Shown in pieces: positions 1 to 7,664 of a DNA stretch of 64,000 nt. The notes under the pieces were generated by a model that did not search any database, was not told the origin of the DNA, and was given only the letters and a program-made list of their open reading frames with translations. Within the stretch, counting starts at the first letter, position 1; the number at the start of each line of letters is the position of its first letter. This DNA is from Salinisphaera hydrothermalis C41B8 (GTDB taxonomy: Bacteria; Pseudomonadota; Gammaproteobacteria; Nevskiales; Salinisphaeraceae): contig NZ_APNK01000015.1 in assembly GCF_000732535.1 (NCBI RefSeq), positions 1-64,000 on the forward strand, read 5' to 3'. Position numbers and translations under genes: made by a program.

Positions 1-62
1 CACCCAGGGGGGGGGCAAAATTATGTCGGCGTCAGGGGGTCATTTTTACATCGGCGGTAACA
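1..62. mobile_element. terminal end of an IS21-family-like insertion sequence, continuing off the left edge
   Basis: Read on the minus strand from position 62, the DNA begins TGTTACCGCCGATGTAAAAA and then gives a second, imperfect copy of the same motif (GCCGACATAATTTTGCCCCC). Ends that start with TGT and carry several short subterminal repeats are characteristic of IS21-family elements. The reading frame of a phosphotransacetylase-like gene is lost exactly where this sequence starts. The transposase genes lie outside the window and the target duplication cannot be seen, so the family call rests on the end sequence alone. Confidence 0.6.
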
Positions 63-327
63 CATCGTGGCCGGCGTCGACCAGTGCCACACCCTCGATG
101 TCTAGATGATGCGCATCCGCCACCGTCCTTATTTCCGCCTCCCGACCCACCAGAATGGGTTCGATCAAGCCGCAACGCATTGCGTCCAAAGCTCCGCTCA
201 GCGAAGACGGATCGCTCGGCTGGACCACGGCGGTCGCCAGATGTTGCGCATCCTTGGCCTGCTTGATAATGATATTGAGACGATGACCCGAGGCCGTTTC
301 GAGGGTTTTTTTCAACGGAGCATCCAT
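63..327 (-). pseudogene. phosphate acetyl/butyryltransferase N-terminal fragment, disrupted by the IS end
   Basis: About 88 codons from an ATG at 327, preceded by a good ribosome site (GGAGG, 5 nt spacing). The product resembles the N-terminus of the phosphate acetyl/butyryltransferase family, with typical stretches AVVQPSDPSSLSGALDAM, GLIEPILVG and GVALVDAGH. Family members run about 300 residues or more; here the frame enters the insertion sequence after VDAGH and stops within a few codons at position 46. The intact enzyme would convert acetyl phosphate and CoA to acetyl-CoA, the natural partner of the phosphoketolase at 27.5-29.9 kb. An FNR-like site at 521-534 may have driven it. Longer upstream starts exist (frame open to 417), but the ribosome site favours 327. 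Confidence 0.65.
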
Positions 328-520
328 ATTGCCTCCGACGCCTGGTGCCATCACACCACCCGGATGATCCTGGGTTCTCGCGGCAGAACCGACCATTCGC
401 CCGGCGTACGCGCTCACCCACCCGCTCGTGATCCCGCCGCATCATGCAATTCGCGATGCTACGACGCGTCACTCACGCCATTCCTGCTTTCGAGCCTATG
501 ACTGCGTGGGGAAACAGTCG

Positions 521-534
521 TTGATCTGAATCAT
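521..534. promoter_or_regulatory. near-consensus FNR box TTGATCTGAATCAT
   Basis: This matches TTGAT-N4-ATCAA with one mismatch in the last base. It lies in the gap between the disrupted phosphotransacetylase gene (minus) and the first FNR-type regulator (plus, start 611), centred 83 bp upstream of the latter. It could serve either gene, including autoregulation of the regulator. Confidence 0.55.
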
Positions 535-610
535 CGGTTTGCATGTTCGATATAGCGACCATTCGATAGCCATAAGAAAAGAAACCGGGCCCGGCCCAGG
601 AGAATGTCCG

Positions 611-1477
611 ATGTCGATGCCTCCGGGAACCAACACGCCGAGCGATTCGTCTGCGCGAAATACGGCGCCCGCCGATCGCATGCAAACGTCGGGACGCGGC
701 AACTGCCGTGTCTGCATTTTCAAATCGCGTTGCCTGCCCGCCGAACTCGAGGGGGAAAGGCTGCGCGCGTTCGAACAACAAATCTGGCGACAGAGCCGGC
801 CGGTCAAAGCCGGGCAGATGCTGGTGCACCAGGGCGATATGATCGACTCGATCTACGCCCTGCGGGTCGGATCGCTCAAAGCCTTCATCGACGAGCCCGA
901 CGGCAACGAGCGCGTTATGGCGTTTCGTTTCCCCGGCACCATCATCGGGCTTGCCGAGCCGTATCAGAAACAATGGGGCCGGAGCTTCGCCACGCTCGAA
1001 GACAGCTGGCTGTGTCGTATTCCGCTGAGCGCGATCACCGAGGCGCTGCACCGGCAACTCATCCATCTTATGAGCGTGTGTCTGCGGCGTGAATATGAAG
1101 CGCATCTCACGCTGGCACTCAGTAGCGGAACCCGTAAGGTCGTATCGTTCCTGCTCGAATTGAGCGCGATCTTCAAATCGCTCGGTCAATCGCCCACGCA
1201 TCTGCGGCTGCCCATGACCTATCTGGACGTCGCCAGCTATCTCGGCATGCGGCACGAATCGCTCTCACGCACGCTCGCCCAGTTGCAGAAACAGACGTTG
1301 CTCCGCAAGAAAGGCAAGGAGATTCATATCGATGACTTGCCCGGCCTTTTACGTCTGAAGACAGAGGACGTGATCGGTGCGGCTCCGATGGCCGTCGTGC
1401 CAGCCGGGACGCCGGATTCCTATCGCGGCTCCATCGATACCGATCCTTCGCTCGCGACCCATCGGCGCTCGAAGTAA
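611..1477 (+). CDS. FNR-type oxygen-responsive transcriptional regulator (paralogue 1)
   Basis: A 288-residue Crp/FNR-family regulator. The N-terminus carries CRVCIFKSRC (Cys32, Cys35, Cys41, CX2CX5C) and a fourth cysteine, Cys135 in SWLCRIP, matching the four [4Fe-4S] ligands of E. coli FNR. A cyclic-nucleotide-binding-like beta barrel follows, then a C-terminal winged helix with YLGMRHESLSRTL. The E-x-x-S-R of the recognition helix is the FNR pattern that reads TTGAT half-sites. I chose ATG 611 because AGGAG lies 8 nt upstream; an in-frame ATG at 539 would overlap the promoter region. Its closest relative here is the regulator at 7665-8435, which has cysteines at identical positions. It likely controls the FNR boxes across this window. 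Confidence 0.9.
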   Translation: MSMPPGTNTPSDSSARNTAPADRMQTSGRGNCRVCIFKSRCLPAELEGERLRAFEQQIWRQSRPVKAGQMLVHQGDMIDSIYALRVGSLKAFIDEPDGNERVMAFRFPGTIIGLAEPYQKQWGRSFATLEDSWLCRIPLSAITEALHRQLIHLMSVCLRREYEAHLTLALSSGTRKVVSFLLELSAIFKSLGQSPTHLRLPMTYLDVASYLGMRHESLSRTLAQLQKQTLLRKKGKEIHIDDLPGLLRLKTEDVIGAAPMAVVPAGTPDSYRGSIDTDPSLATHRRSK

Positions 1478-1496
1478 GAGCACACCTCAGCACTTC

Positions 1497-1537
1497 CGTG
1501 GTGATCGGACGAACGAAATCGTCATCACCACGCTTTT
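1497..1537 (+). terminator. rho-independent terminator of the FNR-type regulator gene
   Basis: A perfect 9-bp stem (CGTGGTGAT at 1497-1505 with ATCACCACG at 1524-1532) is followed by CTTTT. It begins 20 bp after the regulator stop codon and lies between convergent genes. Confidence 0.6.
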
Positions 1538-1639
1538 GCGGAGAAAGAGCCGCTCACCTCTTCTATTCACCCCGCATAAAACAAACTAAATATCCGTATC
1601 GAAATTGTTAAAGCTATTCGGGCAACCGTAGTTCGATTT

Positions 1640-4171
1640 CTAATGCGTGCGCCGCAGCGATATCGGTTTGATGACCTGCTTTATATGCATCCAGGCATGA
1701 GCGCCAGACCGCGGGTACACATCCAGGAAACGATAAGTCTTGAGCTTCACCCAATCCATAACCAGCATCCAGCCCAGCGCGTAAAGCCAGATCAGCCCAA
1801 TAGACAACCATGAAATAGCGGGCATCAGCCAGCCAAAGGCAACGAAGCATACGCCTACGATTTGCGTGCCGATAATGGCGATGGATAGTTGCCAGGACGG
1901 ATACGGCGGCCGCCACAATGGATGGCGTGTGCGCGTGACAAACAATAGAAGATGGCCGCCCACGATAAAGCGCAGGAACATCATGCTCTGCGTCTCGGAA
2001 ATCCCGATATGAAACCAATGCCGGGCCAGCCAATACAGGCCAAGACTTTGTATCAAGGCCAGCAGACCGAGTACGGCCGAGATGGTCAGCAAACGATCCA
2101 TCTGCCAGCGCACGGGCTTTGGACTCAGCTCTGCGTTATCCCAGGCGATCGTCATGATCGGGATATCGTCGAGCAGAGCGATCAAAATGATCATGATCGT
2201 GGTTAGCGGATAGCGGTTGTGCAGCAGCATGACCAAAACGACAAACGCCATGATGCTCAAGGTCATCGCGATACGATAGATCGTATAGCTCATCATGCGT
2301 TCGAAGATGCGGCGCGCTTCTTCGACCGCCGCGATGATGACCGATAGGCCTGGCGCGGTGAGGATCAGGCTGGCCGCACTGCGTGCCGCGTCGGTCGCCC
2401 CGGACACGGCAATCCCGACTTCGGCCTGCTTCAAGGCGGGCGCATCGTTAACGCCGTCGCCCGTCATGGCGACTATATGGCCACTATCCTGAAGTGACTT
2501 GACGATGGAATACTTATGTTCGGGAAAGACTTCAGCAAAACCGTCGGCTTGTTCAATGGTGCGTGCCGCTAATGCCGGGCCATCGGCGTCATCCGCCGCC
2601 GCATCCGCCAGGCGGCCGGCCGGCTGAATATTGGTTCCCATATCCAGCTGCCGCGCGATTTCGCGCGCGATTGCCACATTGTCACCGGTGACCATTTTGA
2701 CGTCGATGCCATGATCGCGAGCGACTGCAATCGTTTCTTTGGAATCATCCCGGGGCGGATCGTATAACGGCAAAATCCCCAGGAACTGCCACCGCGTCTG
2801 TCCGTCATCCAGGCGCGCCACGCCCAGCGTCCGATACCCTCTTTGCGCCGCGTCATTAACCGCCTTGGTTGCTTGATCCAGCATTTCCCCTGATAGCGCG
2901 CACAGTTCGAACACGACTTGCGGCGCGCCTTTAGTGGCTCGGAAGGCCTGATGATGACCATCCGCGATCGCGGCTTCGGTACGTTTGTGAACCGGATCGA
3001 ATGGAGTGAAATGGGTCTGCTGATACCCCTCCAGCACCGATGCGTCGGACAGTCCCTGGATGATGGCGTTGTCGATCGCGTCCCGGTCTTCGGGCTTGGA
3101 CGCCAAAGCCGCGCATAGAACGACATCGGCCGGCCCGGTCTCGGCGAACACAACCGGTTCACCCAGGGTCAGCTGATTTTTTGTCAGCGTGCCGGTCTTG
3201 TCGCTGCACAGCACATCGACACCGGCGATCTCTTCAATGGACTCGAGTCGCGAGACGATGGCTTTCATCCGAGACAGCGCTAAAGCGCCGAGCGCCATGG
3301 TGACCGACAGCACTGCCGGTAGCGCGACCGGAATCGACGCCACAACGACAATCAGCACAAAAGAAAGCAGTTGCAGTATCGGCATGCCACGTGCGATTTC
3401 GACGCCGATCAGCAACAATGAAAGCGCCGCCGCACATACAATGAGCATGTTGCCGATACGCAGTACCGCCTTTTGAAAATGCGATACGGCGCCCGCCGTT
3501 TGTACGAGCTTCGCCGTTTGCCCGAAATAGGTCTGAGCCCCGGTGGCGCAAACGACCGCCACCATCTCGCCTTCCTTGATCAGCGTGCTCGAATACGCGA
3601 TGTCTCCCATATTCTTGGTGACCGGCAGCGATTCGCCGGTCAATGCTGATTGGTCAACGGACAGATAATCGCCTTCGAGCAATTTCACATCGGCCGGGGT
3701 CACGTCGCCAAGCCGGAGCCTGACAATATCGCCTGGAACCAGATCGGCGGCATCGATCTCGGCCCACTTTCCGTCCCGGCGTACCCGGGCCTTCAAGGCA
3801 AGCTGTCCTTTTAACGCATCCAGCGCATCGCCAGCCGACTTTTCCTCCCAGAAGCCGATGCCGCCATTGATCAGCAGCATGGCGAGAATCACGATAAAAC
3901 TGTCCCAATCGCCATCGACGGCCGAAAGCACGGCAGCGAGCTCGATCATCCAGGGGATCGGCCCCCAGAAATAGGAGACCAGCTGTCGCCATAGCGACCG
4001 CTTCTTTTCGCTCAGCGCATTCGGACCCACAGACGCAAGACGGCTACGGGCGCTTTGGCTGTCCAGCCCATCCATCCGTGTATCGAGTTTTGCGAGCGCC
4101 GCGGCCGTATCGAGCGCGGCGAACTCGTTCACTCCATTGTCTTTTCTCTGCTTCGCGGCCTGGGTTGCCAT
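1640..4171 (-). CDS. P-type proton-exporting ATPase (type IIIA, plasma-membrane H+-ATPase family)
   Basis: An 843-residue inner membrane P-type ATPase. It shows the early signature FWGPIPWMIE of the H+-ATPase group, the actuator motif TGES (178-181), the phosphorylation site CSDKTGTLT with catalytic Asp324, and the hinge motif TGDGVNDAP. Hydrophobic segments cluster before the actuator loop, around residues 240-295, and near the C-terminus. Family members hydrolyse ATP to pump protons out, as in fungal and plant plasma membranes and some prokaryotes. Metal specificity is unlikely because there is no N-terminal metal-binding domain and no CPx motif. It is convergent with the FNR-type regulator gene and stands alone; I saw no FNR box upstream. 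Its likely role is pH homeostasis or membrane energisation when respiration fails (inference). Confidence 0.88.
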   Translation of the reverse strand: MATQAAKQRKDNGVNEFAALDTAAALAKLDTRMDGLDSQSARSRLASVGPNALSEKKRSLWRQLVSYFWGPIPWMIELAAVLSAVDGDWDSFIVILAMLLINGGIGFWEEKSAGDALDALKGQLALKARVRRDGKWAEIDAADLVPGDIVRLRLGDVTPADVKLLEGDYLSVDQSALTGESLPVTKNMGDIAYSSTLIKEGEMVAVVCATGAQTYFGQTAKLVQTAGAVSHFQKAVLRIGNMLIVCAAALSLLLIGVEIARGMPILQLLSFVLIVVVASIPVALPAVLSVTMALGALALSRMKAIVSRLESIEEIAGVDVLCSDKTGTLTKNQLTLGEPVVFAETGPADVVLCAALASKPEDRDAIDNAIIQGLSDASVLEGYQQTHFTPFDPVHKRTEAAIADGHHQAFRATKGAPQVVFELCALSGEMLDQATKAVNDAAQRGYRTLGVARLDDGQTRWQFLGILPLYDPPRDDSKETIAVARDHGIDVKMVTGDNVAIAREIARQLDMGTNIQPAGRLADAAADDADGPALAARTIEQADGFAEVFPEHKYSIVKSLQDSGHIVAMTGDGVNDAPALKQAEVGIAVSGATDAARSAASLILTAPGLSVIIAAVEEARRIFERMMSYTIYRIAMTLSIMAFVVLVMLLHNRYPLTTIMIILIALLDDIPIMTIAWDNAELSPKPVRWQMDRLLTISAVLGLLALIQSLGLYWLARHWFHIGISETQSMMFLRFIVGGHLLLFVTRTRHPLWRPPYPSWQLSIAIIGTQIVGVCFVAFGWLMPAISWLSIGLIWLYALGWMLVMDWVKLKTYRFLDVYPRSGAHAWMHIKQVIKPISLRRTH

Positions 4172-4279
4172 ATCGATACCTGTCCCGACACATCAGATCC
4201 ATAACGACCGGAAACCGGGTCCGGTCCTTCGGCGTCGCCGCCGCGGCTCGCCCTGAGCCAACCCACGAGAGCGGCCGGT

Positions 4280-4479
4280 CAACACACGATGAATAGGCCC
4301 TCTCAAGTCACGCATCAGATGGCGGGTGATACCGGCCGGCGGCCACTCTTGCAGACGTGAGTGGCCATGCACAGCCCATCGATATTTCGGTCGGCCACAA
4401 TCGAGGTCAGGACCTCGTCCACGCTGTGCGAGCCAGCCCCGGTTTCGACGACGTGATATACGCCCTGCCTCGCGATCGA
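4280..4479 (-). pseudogene. frameshifted C-terminal remnant of a universal stress protein (UspA) gene
   Basis: On the minus strand, one frame gives SIARQGVYHVVETGAG followed by DEVLTSIVADRNIDGLCM. This aligns well with the intact tandem Usp at 6556-7380 (YLARHHVNASVTTVPAG, EVLLSMVADKAADLLCMG). At about 4366 the homology jumps to another frame and continues HGHSRLQEWPPAGITRHLMRDL, which fits the Usp C-terminus with its G-x2-G nucleotide loop and the TRHLLRD helix. No N-terminal half is present. FNR-like sites survive upstream at 4551-4605, so the ancestor was probably also anoxia-controlled. Confidence 0.65.
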
Positions 4480-4591
4480 TATTGGGCGTCTTCCGAATAA
4501 TCACTTCGCATCAAACTCTTAGGACCCACCTACTATTGGCTAGAGTTAGCTTGACGTTGCATCAATATAAGTCCGTGAGTCACCACGCCGA

Positions 4592-4605
4592 TTGATGCAG
4601 GTCAA
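4592..4605. promoter_or_regulatory. near-consensus FNR box TTGATGCAGGTCAA
   Basis: One mismatch to TTGAT-N4-ATCAA. A second half-site pair with a 5-bp spacer (TTGAC, ATCAA) lies at 4551-4565. The only recognisable target is the stress-protein remnant downstream on the minus strand, so the site may be a relic. Confidence 0.4.
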
Positions 4606-5162
4606 ATACAACAGATACGACCAAAAACGCGCTGATCGGCATTCCGTTGGTCTGGTCCGGATAACTCGTGGCACCTCGCGGCCACGACATGGGCGGCGGC
4701 TCGCGCGCATCGACTACCGGCCCGGCGTTCGGAATCGCCTGCACGCCCCGTTTGCTGTCACCGCGGCACGAAGCCGGTGGAGCGGCCCGACTCCGCATCG
4801 GCATGAACAGCGCCAGTCGGAGGGCGGAAAAACGCAAGCGGCCGTCGGCCCCACCCGACCGATCGCGGCGACCATGCGCCCGACGACATTGACTGACTGG
4901 TCGCCGCGCGGACGCTGCTGCCGGGGCCCGGCGCTGCCCTCGGACCTGTGACCGGCACCGTAACCGAGCCTGTCGCCGGGGCGTCGATGACCGTCAAAGA
5001 CTCGCACCGCGTCGCGAATTGAACGGCTTCAGCGGTCTGGTGGACACGATATGAACGCCGGCCCGGTACGCATCGGGGCCTATCACCCGATCGAGATGCG
5101 CATTGACGTGCACAACCGCGGTTTTGAAACGCCCCTAACCCGCAGCCATCCAAGCGCGCCTT

Positions 5163-5786
5163 TCATGCATTGGGTTTGCGCTGCGTCGAATCGGCGACGG
5201 GCGCCAAATCGCCGGCCGGGAGAGAACGGTGCAAACGGGCAGCAAAAGACTTCAGCAACGCCTCGTCCGGCGGTAGCCTGGTGAACAGACGCCGCTCACT
5301 GCGCCCGTACGCGGCCAGAATCGCAATCAGCGCGCGCAATTCAACGCAACACGTCTCGGTCTGCTGTTGCGACACCCCGACCGCAACGCGTCTCCGTCGT
5401 CGCTCTATTTCGTTCTGTTGGCGCCTGAGACGGTTCAATCGCGCCCGCCCGAGCAAGGCGCCTTCGATCAACCGTGGATATAAGAGTTCTTCCCCGGCCG
5501 CCCGGTAACACACCAGGTTGGCCGTGAATTCCTGCAGCCGCGTCTCGGCCGTCGGCCACGCTGCCTCGATAATCGCCAGCTGTACTTCGTTGAGCAGCGA
5601 GACGCAGTACTGATTGCTCAACAGTGCCAGTACACCATACGTCGTCAATGCGATATCCGGCCGTGGAACACTGAATGCATCGTCGCGCCAAAATCTTCGG
5701 AACGCGTTGATCTGGCTCAAGATCGAACCGATCTCGCAACGGACGATAACGCGGCCATCTGGCAGCAGGATGACGCCCACGAGCAC
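5163..5786 (-). CDS. hypothetical protein with a possible degenerate hemerythrin/HHE-like helical fold
   Basis: About 207 residues from a GTG at 5786; the frame is open further upstream, so the start is uncertain and no clear ribosome site decides it. The gene begins 14 bp after the stop of the FNR-like regulator at 5800-6552, suggesting one transcript. I do not recognise a definite family. Two helix-rich stretches, CYRAAGEELLYPRL and LAAYGRSERRLFTRLPP, resemble the H-x(n)-E-E-x-LYP / LFP pattern of hemerythrin HHE domains, but the expected histidine ligands are Tyr or Gln. Any metal binding would have to be non-canonical. A role in O2/NO sensing or in partnership with the regulator is speculation from context. 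Confidence 0.55.
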   Translation of the reverse strand: MLVGVILLPDGRVIVRCEIGSILSQINAFRRFWRDDAFSVPRPDIALTTYGVLALLSNQYCVSLLNEVQLAIIEAAWPTAETRLQEFTANLVCYRAAGEELLYPRLIEGALLGRARLNRLRRQQNEIERRRRRVAVGVSQQQTETCCVELRALIAILAAYGRSERRLFTRLPPDEALLKSFAARLHRSLPAGDLAPVADSTQRKPNA

Positions 5787-5799
5787 AAAGACGCCATGC

Positions 5800-6552
5800 T
5801 CAGTCGTGCTCCGACCAGCCAGCGACCGCGCATTGAATCAACAGCGCGGCATCCACGATCTGTAGTTGCTTGCCTTGCACTTCAAGGATTCCGGCTTTTT
5901 CCAGACGCCGGAAGGCGCGTGACACCGTCTCCTGCGCCAAACCGAGATAATTCGCGATTTCCGCTCGCGACATCGATAGCCGGAAGGTACGGGCAACGCT
6001 GCCATTGCGGCCGAGACGGCAGGCGAAGCTGAGCATCAGGATGGCAACACGCTCGGTCGAACGTCGCTGGTTGACCACCAGCAAAAGCTGTTCGTGCTGT
6101 GCCAGCGCTCTTCCGACCAGCGCGACCAGTGCATCGCGCAGGGCGGGCGCCTGCTGCATCGCATCCTGTAGTCGGTGCAACGGCAGAACGCGCACCCGAG
6201 TCGTTGTAATGGCCGTGGCCATGCAGACGTGCTCGCGTCGCGGCAGCGCATCCAGGCCGACCAGTTCGGTACGAAAATGAAACCCCGTGATCTGTTCACG
6301 CCCTTCATCGTCGACGATCACGGTCTTGAGCATGCCGTCGATGACGCAGTAGAGCGCGTGCATGCCGTGCCCCTGCCGGAACAGCCGTTCTCCGCGAACC
6401 AGCCGGCGTTCGCGCGATACATCGTCGCCGAGCTGGGCCATAGCAAGCGGCGATAGCGCATGCGGCAGGCACAACTCGTTGATGCTCGCGCTGCGACTGT
6501 AGTGCAGCAGATCGGCAACCCGAAGCGTGGCGTGGGAATTCAGGTCCGCCAC
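5800..6552 (-). CDS. FNR-family regulator lacking most Fe-S cluster ligands
   Basis: A 250-residue Crp/FNR regulator, by eye closer to E. coli FNR in its sensor core than the other two regulators here (GREQITGFHFRTELVGLDAL versus [20 protein letters not shown]). The cysteine set is broken: only Cys28 (INELCLP) remains of the N-terminal three, and the position equal to FNR Cys122 is Arg (RVRVLP). The HTH is intact (MSRAEIANYLGLAQETVSRA), with the E-x-x-S-R specificity residues, so it should bind TTGAT sites. The start is a GTG 3 bp after the uspA stop codon; no strong ribosome site is visible, so translational coupling to uspA is likely. It may act without oxygen sensing or use another signal (inference). 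Confidence 0.85.
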   Translation of the reverse strand: MADLNSHATLRVADLLHYSRSASINELCLPHALSPLAMAQLGDDVSRERRLVRGERLFRQGHGMHALYCVIDGMLKTVIVDDEGREQITGFHFRTELVGLDALPRREHVCMATAITTTRVRVLPLHRLQDAMQQAPALRDALVALVGRALAQHEQLLLVVNQRRSTERVAILMLSFACRLGRNGSVARTFRLSMSRAEIANYLGLAQETVSRAFRRLEKAGILEVQGKQLQIVDAALLIQCAVAGWSEHD

Positions 6553-6555
6553 GCG

Positions 6556-7380
6556 TCAACAGACCACGAATGTCGGCACCATCATCCGGCGCATGAGGGC
6601 GGCGCTAGTCTGACCCACCGCGACCTGGCGTAACTTGGGATGCCCGTAGACCCCCATGCACAGCAAGTCGGCCGCCTTATCCGCGACCATCGAAAGCAGC
6701 ACTTCACTTACTTCAAGAACACCGGCAGGCACCGTTGTTACCGAGGCGTTTACGTGATGCCGTGCCAGATAGGACTTGATCTCATGGCCGTCGGCCGATT
6801 GCACCTTCGCATCGAGACCGGGCGTGACGTCCTCTTTCACGATGACGACGTCCACGGTGGTCGCATTGACGAGAAACGGCAACGCCGCACTCACCATACG
6901 GGCCGCCTGCGGCGAATCGTTCCAGGCGAGGATGACGCGGCTTGCGATGTGGGCAAAACGATCGGAACGCGGGAGCACCAGGACCGGGCGCCCGGACATC
7001 AACGCAATTTCGACCGGATCTTCGTAGGTTCCCAGTCCCCCTCGATCGGAGGGATCGAACTGCCCCATGACGATCAGATCCGCATACAATCCATGCCGGG
7101 CGACTCGCTCCACCCGATCGCCCTCGTCGGAACGCCATTCATACTGCACGCCGGCGTATCGCCGTGCCAATGCTTCGAACTTGTGCACGAGTTCGGTCTC
7201 CCTACGTTCAGAATAGACGTCGAGTTGCCCTGGATCGCCGCTGTGGCCGATCTCGGGCGCCCCCTGATGAATCGCCGTCACATAGGCCCCATGCTGAACG
7301 GCCAACCGTAGCGTGTAGTCCCAGATCGTTTCGCGGTGTTGCACCGAACTTGCATCCAGCAGGACCGTTTCGTAACCCAT
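6556..7380 (-). CDS. tandem-domain universal stress protein (UspA family)
   Basis: A 274-residue cytosolic protein with two UspA folds. The N-terminal domain starts MGYETVLLDASS, and the second begins near IASRVILAWNDS. The C-terminal domain ends with the nucleotide-binding loop GVYGHPKLRQVAVGQ, matching G-x2-G-x9-G. I chose ATG 7380 because GGGGG precedes it by 4 nt and Usp proteins normally start here; the longer frame to 7437 would translate a palindrome. Usp proteins of this size aid survival of energy starvation and anoxia. The gene has a perfect FNR box at 7516-7529 upstream and a long hairpin (7403-7440) in its leader. The FNR-like regulator at 5800-6552 follows 3 bp downstream. Confidence 0.88.
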   Translation of the reverse strand: MGYETVLLDASSVQHRETIWDYTLRLAVQHGAYVTAIHQGAPEIGHSGDPGQLDVYSERRETELVHKFEALARRYAGVQYEWRSDEGDRVERVARHGLYADLIVMGQFDPSDRGGLGTYEDPVEIALMSGRPVLVLPRSDRFAHIASRVILAWNDSPQAARMVSAALPFLVNATTVDVVIVKEDVTPGLDAKVQSADGHEIKSYLARHHVNASVTTVPAGVLEVSEVLLSMVADKAADLLCMGVYGHPKLRQVAVGQTSAALMRRMMVPTFVVC

Positions 7381-7402
7381 CGTTGCCCCCGCAGCGCCAT
7401 GA

Positions 7403-7440
7403 CCGTTGGACAGAATACCGCTAGGCATTCTGTCCAACGG
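7403..7440. repeat. perfect 14-bp inverted repeat in the uspA leader
   Basis: CCGTTGGACAGAAT (7403-7416) and ATTCTGTCCAACGG (7427-7440) are perfect reverse complements separated by a 10-bp loop. The repeat ends 23 bp upstream of the uspA ATG. If transcription starts about 41 bp from the FNR box centre (near 7481), it lies inside the 5' untranslated leader. No U-run follows, so it is not a standard terminator; an RNA stem that shields or stabilises the message, or a protein operator, are the likely roles. Confidence 0.75.
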
Positions 7441-7515
7441 TTGCCCCGGCGAGGCCGATCGCTCGCAATCCCGGGGATCTCGGCTGAAGCATGCGCGAAT
7501 CCGGCGCCCCGGTCG

Positions 7516-7529
7516 TTGATTTCAATCAA
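7516..7529. promoter_or_regulatory. perfect FNR box TTGATTTCAATCAA
   Basis: An exact match to TTGAT-N4-ATCAA in the divergent gap between uspA (minus) and the second FNR-type regulator (plus). Its centre is 142 bp from the uspA ATG and 142 bp from the regulator start, so it may act on both. Confidence 0.88.
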
Positions 7530-7585
7530 CTGAAAAATCAGCGGAATCGCGACATAGCCGGAATGTGGCATATATGAGCGCCGGA

Positions 7586-7605
7586 TTTATGACATAGGTC
7601 ATAAA
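7586..7605. promoter_or_regulatory. palindromic operator-like site with TTTATGAC arms
   Basis: TTTATGAC (7586-7593), a 4-bp spacer, then GTCATAAA (7598-7605): a perfect 8-bp inverted repeat with Crp/FNR-like geometry but TGAC rather than TGAT half-sites. It lies about 60 bp upstream of the regulator start at 7665. It may bind a different Crp/FNR-family member or act in autoregulation. Confidence 0.55.
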
Positions 7606-7664
7606 CGCCATGCGCCGTCCGACTAGCATCGGGCTATGCATTTCCGCGGTCATATGGATCAGAT

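Larger units (their letters stand above)
4172..5162. other. 991-bp gap without an intact gene; decayed stress-protein remnant and FNR-like sites
   Basis: No convincing intact coding sequence. The recognisable content is a frameshifted universal stress protein fragment (4280-4479, minus) and two FNR-like sites just upstream of it: TTGAC-N5-ATCAA at 4551-4565 (spacer one base too long) and TTGATGCAGGTCAA at 4592-4605. I recognise nothing in 4610-5162; short open frames there are rich in Arg and Pro, as expected for noncoding GC-rich DNA. The stretch looks like eroded former genes. Confidence 0.6.

Noticed and set aside
5041-5162. Possible CBS-domain-like fragment (GPVRIGAYHPIE) on the plus strand
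   Set aside because: The match is short, a stop codon precedes it and the following residues do not continue the fold; too weak to call.
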